From NCBI RefSeq assembly GCF_000614585.1, contig NZ_BAKX01000009.1:1-64000 (forward strand): 64,000 nt of DNA. The letters are read 5' to 3'. Made by a program: the position numbers and the translations under genes. Numbering within the stretch: position 1 is the first letter of the stretch; each line of letters opens with the position of its first letter. The stretch comes from Porphyromonas gingivicanis JCM 15907. Lineage in GTDB: Bacteria > Bacteroidota > Bacteroidia > Bacteroidales > Porphyromonadaceae. Below the pieces are notes generated by a model. The model was given only the letters and a program-made list of their open reading frames with translations, ran no database searches and was not told the origin of the DNA. Positions 55,100 through 64,000 of this stretch are shown one piece after another.

Positions 55100-56284
55100 T
55101 TATCTATACTTAGAATAAAACTTATACGCAATAAATATTAATACAACAACTCCAATCCCAAATGGAATAGGATACGCTTTTGCCAGTTTGTATATCCCGT
55201 AGAATAGTAGTGATACTCCTACACTCCCTGCAATCCATTTCACAATTGTAATATAGCGTTGACGGCGTACAAGAGATTCGTACTGAGTCATTTTCTTTAT
55301 GAGAAGGTTAAGCTCATCTGAAGGGCAACAGGTCGTTTCCAAAGATTGAATCTCGGATTGAAAATGGGTTCGAGTATTTTCTTTAAATAATGTTATAGCG
55401 TCTTTGATGTCTGAGTATTTTCGTTTGATAGCTACAGAAACCTCTCCTCCTATTTCAGATAAGCGGCTCGGAGAAGTGTATATATCCTGACAAATCTGAT
55501 TTTGTAGGTTTTTAATACGTAAAGCATCGTCTCTCCATACTCTTCCCCAATCTGGAGAGTAGTTTTGAATTTCGTTGAGTTCAATCTGAAATTGCTCTAA
55601 ACAGTGATTGATTTCGTTTTTATGAAATAATAGTTCTTGAGCCTCAGAGTCTAGATTAATCATATCAGGAGCAGCTAATAATCTATCAACAAAATGAATT
55701 GCTGCTTCATAAGCTTGGGCAAAATTATATCTATCAATGGTATTTTTGTGAGATGATAAAAGAGCCTTGAAATCAAGAGCATCCTGTTGAAGAGCGAACC
55801 ACTGATTTTTCTCGGTATTCACCGCTTGCTCTAGGCTACTAATAGCATTAAAAGCCTGAGGCAACAAAGTATTAGCAACATACTCTAAATTCTGTAAGGA
55901 TAACGAAGGGAGCTTGTCCAAAAAAGATCTTATTTTTTCTATAGTATCCAGCCAACTATTACGATTTGGAACATGCTTAAGGATATCGTATTTGGCACTC
56001 AAATCATCTATTCCAGAATCTATGATTCGAATATTCTCAATGTGTTCTTTTAGCTTTGGAAGCAATAGATTAGGGGTCTCAAACTCACTAAAATTTTGTA
56101 TTAGAGAGTTGAGTTCTATGTTTAACTGAGGAAAGTCATGATTTATCTTTATCTCCTCCAAAAAGACTTTAACCTGTGAGTATTCTTTGGTAAGGCATTC
56201 TTTATATTCTTTCAATGCCTCAAACTCTACATAGAGGTCTCTAATATCCTTCTGTAAACTCTGATATCTCGCAATGTTTAACAT
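55100..56284 (-). CDS. coiled-coil protein with two C-terminal membrane helices
   Basis: The start at 56284 is chosen because AGGAG lies just before it; the longer frame from 56326 overlaps the ATPase. The protein has 394 residues: a long helical region (KEYKECLTKEYSQVKVFLEE, IQIELNEIQ-like segments) to about 345 and then two membrane helices (WIAGSVGVSLLFYGIYKLA, FGIGVVVLIFIAYKFYSKY). No family recognised. It probably anchors the complex to the inner membrane. It lies 18 bases after the ATPase. Confidence 0.6.
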   Translation of the reverse strand: MLNIARYQSLQKDIRDLYVEFEALKEYKECLTKEYSQVKVFLEEIKINHDFPQLNIELNSLIQNFSEFETPNLLLPKLKEHIENIRIIDSGIDDLSAKYDILKHVPNRNSWLDTIEKIRSFLDKLPSLSLQNLEYVANTLLPQAFNAISSLEQAVNTEKNQWFALQQDALDFKALLSSHKNTIDRYNFAQAYEAAIHFVDRLLAAPDMINLDSEAQELLFHKNEINHCLEQFQIELNEIQNYSPDWGRVWRDDALRIKNLQNQICQDIYTSPSRLSEIGGEVSVAIKRKYSDIKDAITLFKENTRTHFQSEIQSLETTCCPSDELNLLIKKMTQYESLVRRQRYITIVKWIAGSVGVSLLFYGIYKLAKAYPIPFGIGVVVLIFIAYKFYSKYR

Positions 56285-56301
56285 AGCAACTCCTCTTATA
56301 T

Positions 56302-59003
56302 TCATATTGACATCACTGCCCTCCACACCTCGAGATGAGGCATTGTGGCCTTATCTCGAATCGTATTATATGGAATCAAAAGATCTCCATCTGGGTAGTT
56401 TAGCCCCATTTCAGCAGGGGTGATTAACTTTGCCTGTCCAGTGGCACTAACAGCATCCCCTTGTCCATACCCAGTAAGCAGCCTTGTAGAGTCCCCCCCT
56501 CGTAGGGCTATTTTGATTTCAGCATAACCACTAGAGATTTGCTCATGTACACCTTGCAGGTTCGTCATACTATGAGAGTAAATTATGGTATGGATTCCTA
56601 ATTCAGGTCCAAACTCTAAAATATCCAAGAGCCTTTGCAAAGCTGTTGGCTCAGCAGAACTACTCCCGAATACCGAGTGTTTGATTCTCAGGACTGGATT
56701 AGGTCTCAGATCAACAATGGAAAATAGAAATTCAGGAGCCTTGTATACTTCTGAATAGTTTGTTTTTCGTTCTTCTAACTCTTTGTGTACAGCTACAAGA
56801 GTCTCTTCAAATTCTGTGTCTGAATGTATCCGAATCTCCTGGAGAGAATTAAGTGGAGCTAGACAATTATAGGTTGGGGCACTCTGAGATTGCATGTCAC
56901 TAATTATCGAGAGGGAATTAGGATATGAATTTATAAATTGCAATGTGATAGAGCCAATGAGACGCATTGCAGTTTGACGATCATTTCCTACGATGATGAC
57001 ATTACTCTTACTATCTCTGTGAAAGCTAAAACTACAGTGCTCTTTTCTACAAAACATCGGCATGCCGACATACATCTGATGAGTAGACTGTGCAGATTTT
57101 TGTGTAGCCTCCGACAAGCATGTTGTTAAATCTTGTTCGTTAAAGAGAAGGCTAGAGATGGGAGAACCTCCTTGTTTTTCATAACACTGTTTGATTTGTT
57201 GTATATAACGAGGCAGATCTTTCGTCTCGTCAATATACGCCACCTGGAAAATCTCGTTATATCTTTCCTCTCCAGCTTCTGATATATTGAGAATAGCACG
57301 TCCTTTCTTGCCCCCCAGCTTTGAAGCAGCCTCATTGCCTAACAATTTTAAGCTGTCTCCTGCATTCGTTATTAGGGAAAGTTTCGCACCGACTTGGCTA
57401 ATATCCGTCTGCACTCCTCCAAACTTTGGGTACACAATACCAGAAATACCCCCTGTGATCGTCCTTTTTTATGAATCTTTTCTATGATTTTGGTGGCTTC
57501 AGTGGCAATCGTATCAGTTCCCTTAACTAGTTCCTGAAACTCATCAATCACCACTATTATAATAGGTAGCAACTCTTGCTTTAACTGAGATAAAATCTTA
57601 TTAGCTTCAGAAATGTTAGTGACTCCTAGTTGTTTAAAGATTCCTCCTCGCTGCTCAGACTCTTGAATTGACCGTTCTAGAACAGTCAAGGCGTATAATC
57701 TATCTGAAGATGCACTTACAATCTCAGCATGGGGTAAGTCTTTATATGGCAAAAGACTCACTCCTGCTTTCATATCTACCAAATAGAAGCGTAGTATCTG
57801 AGGAGAGAATCTTAACGCTGCATTTAGAATGATATTATGTAGAAGAATCGTCTTTCCAGAACCTGTTTTTCCTCCAATGAACATATGTGGAACATAAGGG
57901 GTCCCATTGTAGGACAGATGCAATATCTTCATTGATTTTGAAGCATCAAGTCCTACGGGAATAGATATGTGACCATAGTCATAATTAGATGGAAGTTTCT
58001 GCCACAATCGACCTTTTGACAGAGTCCTTTCAATCTCCTCTTTGAAGTCAAGGAAGCTCGCTGTTATAGTGCTATCCTTAAACCATTTAATAACCGCATC
58101 AATTTCCTCAGAGGTTGCACATGTTTCATATTCAATCCTAGCACCATCAAACTTTGTTCCTGAGAAATCCAACTGATTTGATTGTTCCAAAAGAGCTTCT
58201 AACTCCGTTGTTTTACCGTAAACCGTTTTGCGATCTGCACATAGACTCTCTTTATCATATGAGAAGAAAAAGTATACACCAGCCTTTGTTGCATTATCCT
58301 TGTAGATCATACGTTGTATACGACTCATATCTATATCTCGCAAGGCTCTGCTTATGTCATTTATAAAAACAAAATGATAAGGCTCTGACATATTAGGTGT
58401 AGCAGAATTGTATTCATGCAAACTCTGATATCTACTCACGTAAGAAGTTATATTGTTGTTAATCCGCTCCTCCAATAAGTCTAGAAGCTTTTGCTGCTCA
58501 GAATGTGTAGAGATATAGTGAACAAAGTTTTTAGGGTTATCCTGCTCGTCTAATGATGTTGAAATTGGGGAAAGTTTGTTGAAGTCTCCACTAATATCAG
58601 CATCTATCATATATACACAACTAAGCCCAATAGGATAAGATGCAATCGCTCTTAAGGCGAAGTTCAATAGGCTAAAAGTATTATTGTCTGTAAGTTCTAT
58701 TGCTGTGGCTGAATATTGCTGGAACGAATAGAGTAGAGGAATATATATCCTTGACTTAGGATTCACAATACTGGAGAGCTCTTCTTCTCCATAGTAAAAT
58801 CCCCAAGGGTCTAAATTACCTTCTGTACTCGCAGGACTAAATGCTTTCTTTAATGGGACATGAGCTCTTGATATCCGAGAGATTTGTAAAAGGGAAGATT
58901 CTATTGTTTGGGCCTTCTTTCTAAGTAAAGAATGCCTGTTTGATAAATCCTTTTGAGCCTTATCCGCCAAAAGATGTAGGCCAGAAGCTAGATTTAATGC
59001 CAT
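56302..59003 (-). pseudogene. FtsK/SpoIIIE-type (EccC-like) ATPase, frameshifted
   Basis: Two frames make one protein of about 900 residues. From ATG 59003 the first holds a degenerate N-terminal ATPase-like region, then a complete FtsK/SpoIIIE domain: FIGGKTGSGKTILLHN (Walker A), FYLVDMKAGVSLLPYKDLPH, IIIVVIDEFQELV (Walker B) and KGRSQGVFLVLCTQ. After CTQSL a one-base loss near 57420 shifts the frame; GGVQTDISQVGAKLSLITNA and GGKKGRAIL continue in the other. The C-terminal third holds another ATPase-like domain with a degenerate P-loop (IIVGNDRQTAMRLIGSI). The one active, two degenerate domain order resembles EccC of type VII secretion. It heads the operon. Confidence 0.7.
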
Positions 59004-59040
59004 ATTCAATTCTAAAAAAAACAATCTAATACAAACAACC

Positions 59041-59145
59041 TAACCATACATAATTTTTATATGGTTATATGGGTTACTTGTCTTGTTTACTTGCTTAGCC
59101 CTAAATAAAAAATAATGTGAAGAAAAACTTTCAACGCCAAAGGTA
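59041..59145 (-). promoter_or_regulatory. promoter and inverted repeat ahead of the TerY-P/FtsK operon
   Basis: The minus strand has a Bacteroidetes -7 box TACCTTTG at 59138-59145. Between it and the ATPase start lies a perfect 8-bp inverted repeat (TAACCATA at 59041-59048, TATGGTTA at 59060-59067) in what would be a roughly 130-nt leader. It could be an operator or a leader hairpin. Confidence 0.55.
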
Positions 59146-59400
59146 GTATTTTTTTATTAAAAAACACTGCTATTTCCTTGTAGTAGAAAATTCATCCTTT
59201 TAAGTGATTGAAATATAGACTATTAGTAGATGTTTTACGAGTCGACATTTTTTTGTATGCTCATAGTTGCGATCATATAACTGCAATGAATCAAGGTTAA
59301 TATATTTTCTCTCAATTGGTAAATTTCTTAGCATTGCTATCCGATAAAAGCTTTCGAAAGTATAAAAAGATGTAGTTAAGTTCCATAAATTGGATTCTTT
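59146..59400. other. AT-rich spacer without a gene
   Basis: I see no gene or clear signal in this AT-rich spacer between the operon promoter and the IS remnant. Confidence 0.5.
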
Positions 59401-59425
59401 GGAGTCTTTTTTGTTTCAGTAAGCT

Positions 59426-60505
59426 TCTCTTTTTCTTTCACAGAGTCAGCTGTTAAATCTTATAGATAAGTCCCAAGTGCTCCAGGATAGCCGAGTACAT
59501 ATGGGGGAACGGTATATCAAGCGTTTCGATGCTTGGACACACTTGGTCGTGATGCTTTATGCCGTGATTAGACGTTTTGACTCTTTACGAGAGATTTCTA
59601 CCTCTCTGCAAGCTGAGGCTCATAAACTCAAGCATTTAGGTATTCTTGCCCCAGCAGCACGGAGTACCTTGTCTGACGCCAATAAGCGACGTTCTCAAGC
59701 TGTATTTGCCGATATATACCGTGATTTATATGCTCGCTATGCTCAAGAACTTTCCTCGGACAGTCGCTCTCACAAGCCTCCTCAGTGGATGAAGCGCCTG
59801 CAAATCATTGACTCGACGACCATAACCCTCTTTTCCAATCTCATCTTCAAAGGCGTGGGACGGCATCAAAAAAATGGCAAAAAGAAGGGAGGCATCAAGG
59901 TGCATACAGTGATTCATGCCAATGAGGGGGTACCCTCTGATGTGCGCTTTACTTCGGCAGCTACCCACGACTCCTTTATGCTCTCTCCTGCGCATCTGCC
60001 TTCAGGAGCTATTGTGGCTTTAGACCGTGCCTATGTGGACTATGAGAAGTTTGAACGAATGACTCAACAAGGCGTTATCTATGTAACTAAAATGAAGAAA
60101 GGTCTGAATTATGATCTCCTTACAGATACGATGCTACAAACGCCAGAAGGGACAATGGAGGTACGCCTTCAAGAAGTTCTGTTCGTAAAGAAACGCACTG
60201 CCGAAGAGCCGATTAGCCATCGAGCAAGGATTATTACCTATGTGGATGTCGCTAAGCATAAACTTGTGAGTCTTCTTAGTAATGATTGTGAGACAGATCC
60301 ACGCGAACTTATTGAAATCTACCGAAAACGCTGGCTGATTGAGTTGCTTTTCAAGCAGATTAAGCAGAATTTCCCTCTGAAATATTTCTACGGAGAGAGT
60401 GCCAACGCCATACAAATACAGATTTGGGTTACTCTCATTGCCAACTTGAGACCTTTGAAAAATGGAGCGGACAATAAATCTCTCCCTTTTCAGGATCATT
60501 TTTGA
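59426..60505 (+). pseudogene. IS4-family transposase remnant
   Basis: The frame from 59477 gives 342 residues, but similar sequence in the same frame starts earlier (SQLLNLIDKSQVLQDSRVHM), without a good start codon. DDE-type features are visible: LQIIDSTTITLFS, ALDRAYVDYEKF and the YRKRWLIELLFKQIKQNF signature of the IS4 superfamily. The sequence breaks off at WVTLIANL (about 60446), where an IS5-type end begins, so the last about 57 bases are foreign and the C terminus is lost. It cannot move by itself. Confidence 0.8.
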
Positions 60506-60772
60506 TTGAAGGAGGGTAGCTATCGAGGATGTTCTGAGTATGTGTCTTGGCAAGGCCTCGATATCGGCAACGTCCTCCATCAAACCACCGACGGATGCTG
60601 CCAAAGGTGCGTTCTATGACACTGCGAATAGGACTTATGGAGCGGTTACAGAGGTGTTGTGCCCGGCTCAAGGGCCGGTTACGATACGCCCTGTGCATGA
60701 TACAATCCCGTAAGTGATGCATGGCTAAAAAGGCTCGGTTCTCCTCCGTTGCATAGCCCTTATCCGCATAGA
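60449..60772 (-). mobile_element. IS5-family (IS1126-like) 3' fragment
   Basis: The minus strand encodes the end of an IS5-family transposase: ADKGYATEENRAFLAMHHLR, HRAYRNRPLSRAQHLCNRSI, then SVIERTFGSIRRWFDGGRCR and YRGLAKTHTQNILDSY. The terminal repeat begins with GAGACCTTTG at 60449, at the break in the IS4-type gene. The other end is cut at about 60772 where RHS sequence starts. IS1126 of Porphyromonas is the closest family I can recall. Confidence 0.75.
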
Positions 60773-61318
60773 CAGGGCTATACTACAATAGATTCCGATA
60801 TTACTCCCCGCAAAAGGGTATGTATATCTCCTCCGACTATCGGGCTTGCAGGAAACAATCCTACACTCTATGGATATGTTTTCGACCTCAACACACAGAT
60901 TGACCCGTTTGGATTAGATCGTGGTAAAGCAACGAAAAAGGGGCATCAATATGAAAGGCGTATAAGAGCCTATATGGAGATACTCCATTTAATAGTAGAA
61001 AATATACAGCTATTATAAATGGAGAAATTGTTTCAGGAGTAGCTGATAATATAACTAAAATTGGTGGTAAAAATACTGCCATAGAAGCTAAATATGTAAC
61101 AGATTGGTCTAAATTAATACGAAACCCCAATAGTAAAATAGAAAATAAACCGTTTGCTATTGCAGAACAACAAAACATGCTCTCACAAGCTCAAAAATAT
61201 TCTGCTGCATTCCCTGGCGGTGTAACGTATCACACAAATAGTCCAGAACTTGCAAGCCATTACACGAAAGTCTTTCAAGACGCAGGTCTTAATAATTTTA
61301 AATTTGAAATTACACCAT
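60773..61318 (+). pseudogene. RHS C-terminal tip with restriction-endonuclease-fold toxin, frameshifted
   Basis: The RHS core end (GLYYNRFRYYSPQKGMYIS, then IGLAGNNPTLYGYVFDLNTQ and IDPFGL) leads, after two frame changes (near 60836 and 60970), into a toxin domain: GDTPFNSRKYTAIINGEIVS, GGKNTAIEAKYVTDW (the E-x-K of a PD-(D/E)xK nuclease), FAIAEQQNMLSQAQKYSAAF and GGVTYHTNSPELASHYTKVF. It corresponds to the Tox-REase group. It is a displaced tip without its RHS body and directly precedes its immunity gene. Confidence 0.75.
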
Positions 61319-61321
61319 AAT

Positions 61322-61657
61322 ATGATTGATTTACCAGGCTATCAAAAAGTAGAGGGAATAGAGGTATCTTATATCCAAATTTCTCAATCTTATGATTTTA
61401 AGAAAGTGACAACATTTATTAAGCCTTTCTTACCTAAAACTGGAGGAGTATCAGAAGATGGATGCTATGTTATTACCCCTCAAGGTGAAAAATTATATGC
61501 TGTTGTTTACCATTCTGACATTGAAGGTTGGCGGAAACAAATAGAACAAGGAGCAGAACAGTTAGGTTTGTTAACTGGTAAAATATCTAAAAACAATATA
61601 GAACTTTCGGACGGTAGAATATATGCTCTATCAGATTGTAAAATTGAGTTCTACTAA
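61322..61657 (+). CDS. immunity protein of the RHS nuclease tip
   Basis: From ATG 61322 the protein has 111 residues and small alpha-beta character (LPGYQKVEGIEVSYIQISQS, KLYAVVYHSDIEGWRKQIEQ, LSDGRIYALSDCKIEFY). No named immunity family recognised. Position 4 bases after the nuclease tip is the usual place for a cognate immunity gene. The RHS core repeat of the next tip begins immediately after its stop, in the same frame. Confidence 0.7.
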   Translation: MIDLPGYQKVEGIEVSYIQISQSYDFKKVTTFIKPFLPKTGGVSEDGCYVITPQGEKLYAVVYHSDIEGWRKQIEQGAEQLGLLTGKISKNNIELSDGRIYALSDCKIEFY

Positions 61658-62233
61658 ATCCAAGGGCAATACGAGGACGAGGAAACAGGGCTATACTACA
61701 ATAGATTCCGCTACTACTCGCCTCAGAGTGGCAACTACATCTCGCAAGACCCAATTAGACTCGCGGGGAACAATCCTACCCTTTACGCATACACAAGCAA
61801 TCTAAATAATCAGCTTGATATATTTGGTCTTTTCCTAAGTATCCCTTTACCCAAAGCAGGAGAAGATCTGTTTGTTGGCACTTATAACCAAGTAAGAGCT
61901 GGTAATATTAAATCGGGTCTAAACTCAACACATACTCCTCATCATGTGGTCCAAGATGCACTAAGTCAAACAACACATGGTAGAGGAATTGCGATCAATC
62001 TTAGAAAAGATTTACATGAACTAACAAGAACCTATCGAGTTCCTGTTGATAAATCAATTATAGGGCTAAGAAATAACCTTGCTGCAGATGTGAGAGACCT
62101 AAAAAAGATTCTTTTAAATGCAGGGTATGATCCCAAAGTGGTTAATCGGTAGTTGCAAGAATTAATAAGACAAAATAAAGCTCTCGGAGGGTTTGATAAA
62201 CCACCTAGAGTACCTAAGATAGGATGTCCATAA
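61658..62233 (+). pseudogene. second displaced RHS tip with HNH-like toxin domain
   Basis: The frame has the RHS end QGQYEDEETGLYYNRFRYYS, then IRLAGNNPTLYAYTSNLNNQ and LDIFGL, followed by a toxin domain with THTPHHVVQDALSQTTHGRG and IAINLRKDLHELTRTYRVPV. The HH pair resembles HNH/ENDO VII-type nucleases. No start codon precedes it, and a TAG at 62150-62152 separates the last LQELIRQNKALGGFDKPPRV. It is an unexpressed reservoir cassette unless joined to an RHS body. Confidence 0.7.
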
Positions 62234-62234
62234 T

Positions 62235-62732
62235 ATGACGGAAAAAGAAGCATTAAATTTTCTCAAGCAGCATCAGCCAATGCCTGCAGATAAAGATTTA
62301 GACAACGAACTGATAAGGGAATACGATAAAGTTAGGTGTTTTTTTCTGTATAACCCCAACACAGAATGCATTCCTCTGTTTTTGAATTCATTTGGACGGA
62401 TTAATGGATTTGGTGTATACCAACTGGTTGAAGATGTTATTTTACAATTTTCGGCAGAAGATGTAGTCCCTTATTTGACGAAAGCATTGAGTAGCAAAGA
62501 GTATAGTATTCGCTATTGGAATGTACAGATAGCCGCAAAGTGCCCCCTCATAGATTTGCTCCCATCACTTTGTAAAATTTTAACCGAAGACGATTTTGAT
62601 ATTAAATACAACGCCCTTATAGCAATAGGACAATTTGAGCTGACATTGATTAAGCCTATAATAGAGGCTTATTTAGAAAGAGAGTGTGATGACGAGTTGA
62701 GAGAGTTGGCAAAAGAAATTCTTATGCCTTAA
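62235..62732 (+). CDS. HEAT-like immunity protein
   Basis: The 165-residue protein is all-helical with HEAT-like units (YLTKALSSKEYSIRYWNVQI, CKILTEDDFDIKYNALIAIG, AYLERECDDELRELAKEIL). It follows the second RHS tip after one base past the read-through stop, so it is the likely immunity partner. HEAT-repeat immunity proteins are known in polymorphic toxin systems. Confidence 0.7.
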   Translation: MTEKEALNFLKQHQPMPADKDLDNELIREYDKVRCFFLYNPNTECIPLFLNSFGRINGFGVYQLVEDVILQFSAEDVVPYLTKALSSKEYSIRYWNVQIAAKCPLIDLLPSLCKILTEDDFDIKYNALIAIGQFELTLIKPIIEAYLERECDDELRELAKEILMP

Positions 62733-62897
62733 AGTTGGAAATGATAACATTCTAACTTTAAGGCATTACATCACAGGATAGGCAAGCGATTTCTTCTCGC
62801 ATGAAGCTTCTTTACGGCAATCATTGGGAAGAGAGTCCAAGGAAGCCATTCGTAGGATAGAGTCAGCTCAACATATCCCTAATTAGCATACACACTA
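62733..62897. other. short spacer before the PAAR-like fragment
   Basis: A short spacer of 165 bases. I see nothing assignable except weak repeats of ATTCTAACTTTAAGGC with the preceding stop region. Confidence 0.35.
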
Positions 62898-63152
62898 ATG
62901 GATCTCTTAGTCAGCAGTCATATGATTCCGGTAGTTGGTCTGGACTTTCATATTTCAGGTTCCGGCAACCCATTCCATCCCTATATTGGGCTGGTCATAG
63001 ACCCTGCTGACTATATTCCTTACCTTGGTAGCAGTGCACTTTTGTTTGACAACATACAGACTATATTACCTCTCAAGAATTATCAAGTGAATACTTTTTT
63101 TGGGGAGGGGAAGGAGTTAAATGATTCTGATGTATTGGATAATCTTACATGA
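62898..63152 (+). pseudogene. N-terminal fragment of a PAAR/RHS-type protein
   Basis: The first about 50 residues (SSHMIPVVGLDFHISGSGNP, FHPYIGLVIDPADYIPYLGS) match the start of Bacteroidetes RHS-type effectors with a PAAR-like N terminus. The rest (from about residue 55) is unrelated, and the frame ends at 84 residues instead of running for more than 1,000. It is likely the left end of an RHS gene joined to other DNA. Confidence 0.55.
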
Positions 63153-63546
63153 TGCTCTATGTAGTATCAAGAAAGACAACCCTAAAGACTATCAATGGAT
63201 GTCTGTAGTCTTCATGTCTATGGGGAATGCTCTAAACATTTTGAGGCTTCTTATATCGTTTCATATCCTTTGGGATACTCCTATATTACTTTTTCAGAAT
63301 CTACAGTTTATAGCAATAAATCCTATAGATTCTTTGCTTAAGTTTCTTCTTTAATTTCTGATGGTACCAGTTATATTCAATCTATATTGCCTAAGCAAGA
63401 TTAAAAGGAAAGAGAGAGAACTGACTAAGGAGACTTCACATAAAGGGAAGTTATTTGCCTACTATATGCTCCTCTCCATTATAGGACTGATAACTTCTAT
63501 CCTCATAGCATACGTTTTAGTAAATCCACTCAAGGAATGCTTATGA
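63121..63546 (+). pseudogene. small membrane protein with an in-frame stop
   Basis: The frame encodes a multi-helix membrane protein of about 141 codons: YWIILHDALCSIKKDNPKDY, then LNILRLLISFHILWDTPILL and, after TAA (63352-63354), FLMVPVIFNLYCLSKIKRKE and YYMLLSIIGLITSILIAYVL. The frame is the same on both sides of the stop. No family recognised. Its stop overlaps the next start (ATGA at 63543-63546). Confidence 0.5.
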
Positions 63547-63956
63547 ATCGTGATATAGTATATTGGACTGAACACTATGTTCGTAAGAATAGTGGGGAGG
63601 ATTGCCCTAGAGGGATATTATCCGATTCTTTATTTATCGTCTCTCTCTGTTCTCTTTTTAATCTACTAACGATAGTCTATATCGTTAAGTTTTACACAGG
63701 ATGTCGTATCCTACAATACCTTCCAATAAAATCTAAGAACGAGCCTGCCTCATGGCTATATGCCATACTGCTGATATTGCCTATCTTAGTATTCATATAT
63801 TGTCGATATTATAGAGGAGAGCGACTGGACAGAATACTCAACGACTATGAGCAACAGTCTCCCCAAAGGCTTCAGTTGGGAAAAATTATCTTTTGGAGCT
63901 ATGAGATAATCACATGGGGAGGTTTTATCCTTTCTTATCTCCTTTTCAAACATTGA
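63543..63956 (+). CDS. small membrane protein, unknown function
   Basis: From the coupled ATG at 63543 the protein has 137 residues. It has three or so membrane helices (SLFIVSLCSLFNLLTIVYIV, WLYAILLILPILVFIYCRYY, IITWGGFILSYLLFK) with a cysteine-containing N-terminal loop. No family recognised. It may be an accessory or immunity-type protein of the RHS locus, as the start is coupled to the preceding membrane gene. Confidence 0.6.
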   Translation: MNRDIVYWTEHYVRKNSGEDCPRGILSDSLFIVSLCSLFNLLTIVYIVKFYTGCRILQYLPIKSKNEPASWLYAILLILPILVFIYCRYYRGERLDRILNDYEQQSPQRLQLGKIIFWSYEIITWGGFILSYLLFKH

Positions 63957-64000
63957 CCCAAAGGGAACAAATGATTCATATGAGTTTATTAGAGGACATC

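Noticed and set aside
1..64000. CRISPR array
   Set aside because: No regularly spaced identical repeats with spacers were seen; the repeats present are inverted or protein-coding.
1..64000. tRNA or rRNA genes as integration sites
   Set aside because: No cloverleaf-like or rRNA sequence was recognised in the window.

Overview
The window is Bacteroidales DNA, most likely from a Porphyromonas-like species. The promoters are of the Bacteroidetes type (-7 boxes TAnnTTTG ahead of several operons), the transfer genes are those of Bacteroides conjugative transposons (traA to traQ, mobA/B/C), and the insertion sequence remnants and RHS modules look like those of Porphyromonas. Almost the whole 64 kb is accessory DNA made of nested and decaying mobile elements.

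Layout. 0-3 kb: a repeat-rich lipoprotein gene, a spacer, a 108-bp MITE-like inverted repeat and the stub of an older mobilizable element (DUF3853 gene plus truncated ATPase). 3.1-6.9 kb: a fused restriction-methylation-specificity gene ending in an 8-G tract that can switch a second specificity half in and out of frame. 6.9-7.9 kb: a frameshifted 5'-nucleotidase. 8.4-13.3 kb: a small replication/mobilization module (HTH proteins, a primase-helicase cut by an in-frame TGA) carrying an AbiE toxin-antitoxin pair whose toxin gene is frameshifted. 13.5-24.6 kb: a large helicase gene split by a roughly 9.7-kb mobilizable element (MobV relaxase, primase, two HTH proteins, a six-gene cargo operon and two tandem tyrosine recombinases). 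24.9-48.9 kb: a conjugative transposon with a wrecked integrase, DUF1896, a 119-nt hairpin, PcfK, a two-gene cargo unit (Panacea-like antitoxin plus a large coiled-coil membrane protein), a leftward tra operon and a rightward mob operon. 49.2-59.0 kb: a leftward seven-gene operon. 59.4-64 kb: IS remnants, two displaced RHS toxin tips with immunity genes, and small membrane proteins.

The most interesting locus is the 49.2-59.0 kb operon. A TerY-like vWA protein, a membrane-anchored PP2C phosphatase and a Ser/Thr kinase-like protein form a TerY-P-type triad. They are linked to an FtsK/SpoIIIE ATPase with an EccC-like layout, a coiled-coil protein with two C-terminal membrane helices, a protein with duplicated helical domains, and a membrane-anchored TPR-like protein. 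I infer a phosphorylation-controlled membrane or DNA-translocation machine, possibly for defence. The second candidate is the Panacea-like/coiled-coil membrane pair at 29.5-32.9 kb.

The conjugation machinery appears dead or dying: traM and traO carry in-frame stops, traG has two frameshifts, the lysozyme gene has several lesions and the integrase is broken. Many other lesions are single-base losses in short homopolymers, so either sequence error or real decay must be considered for those.
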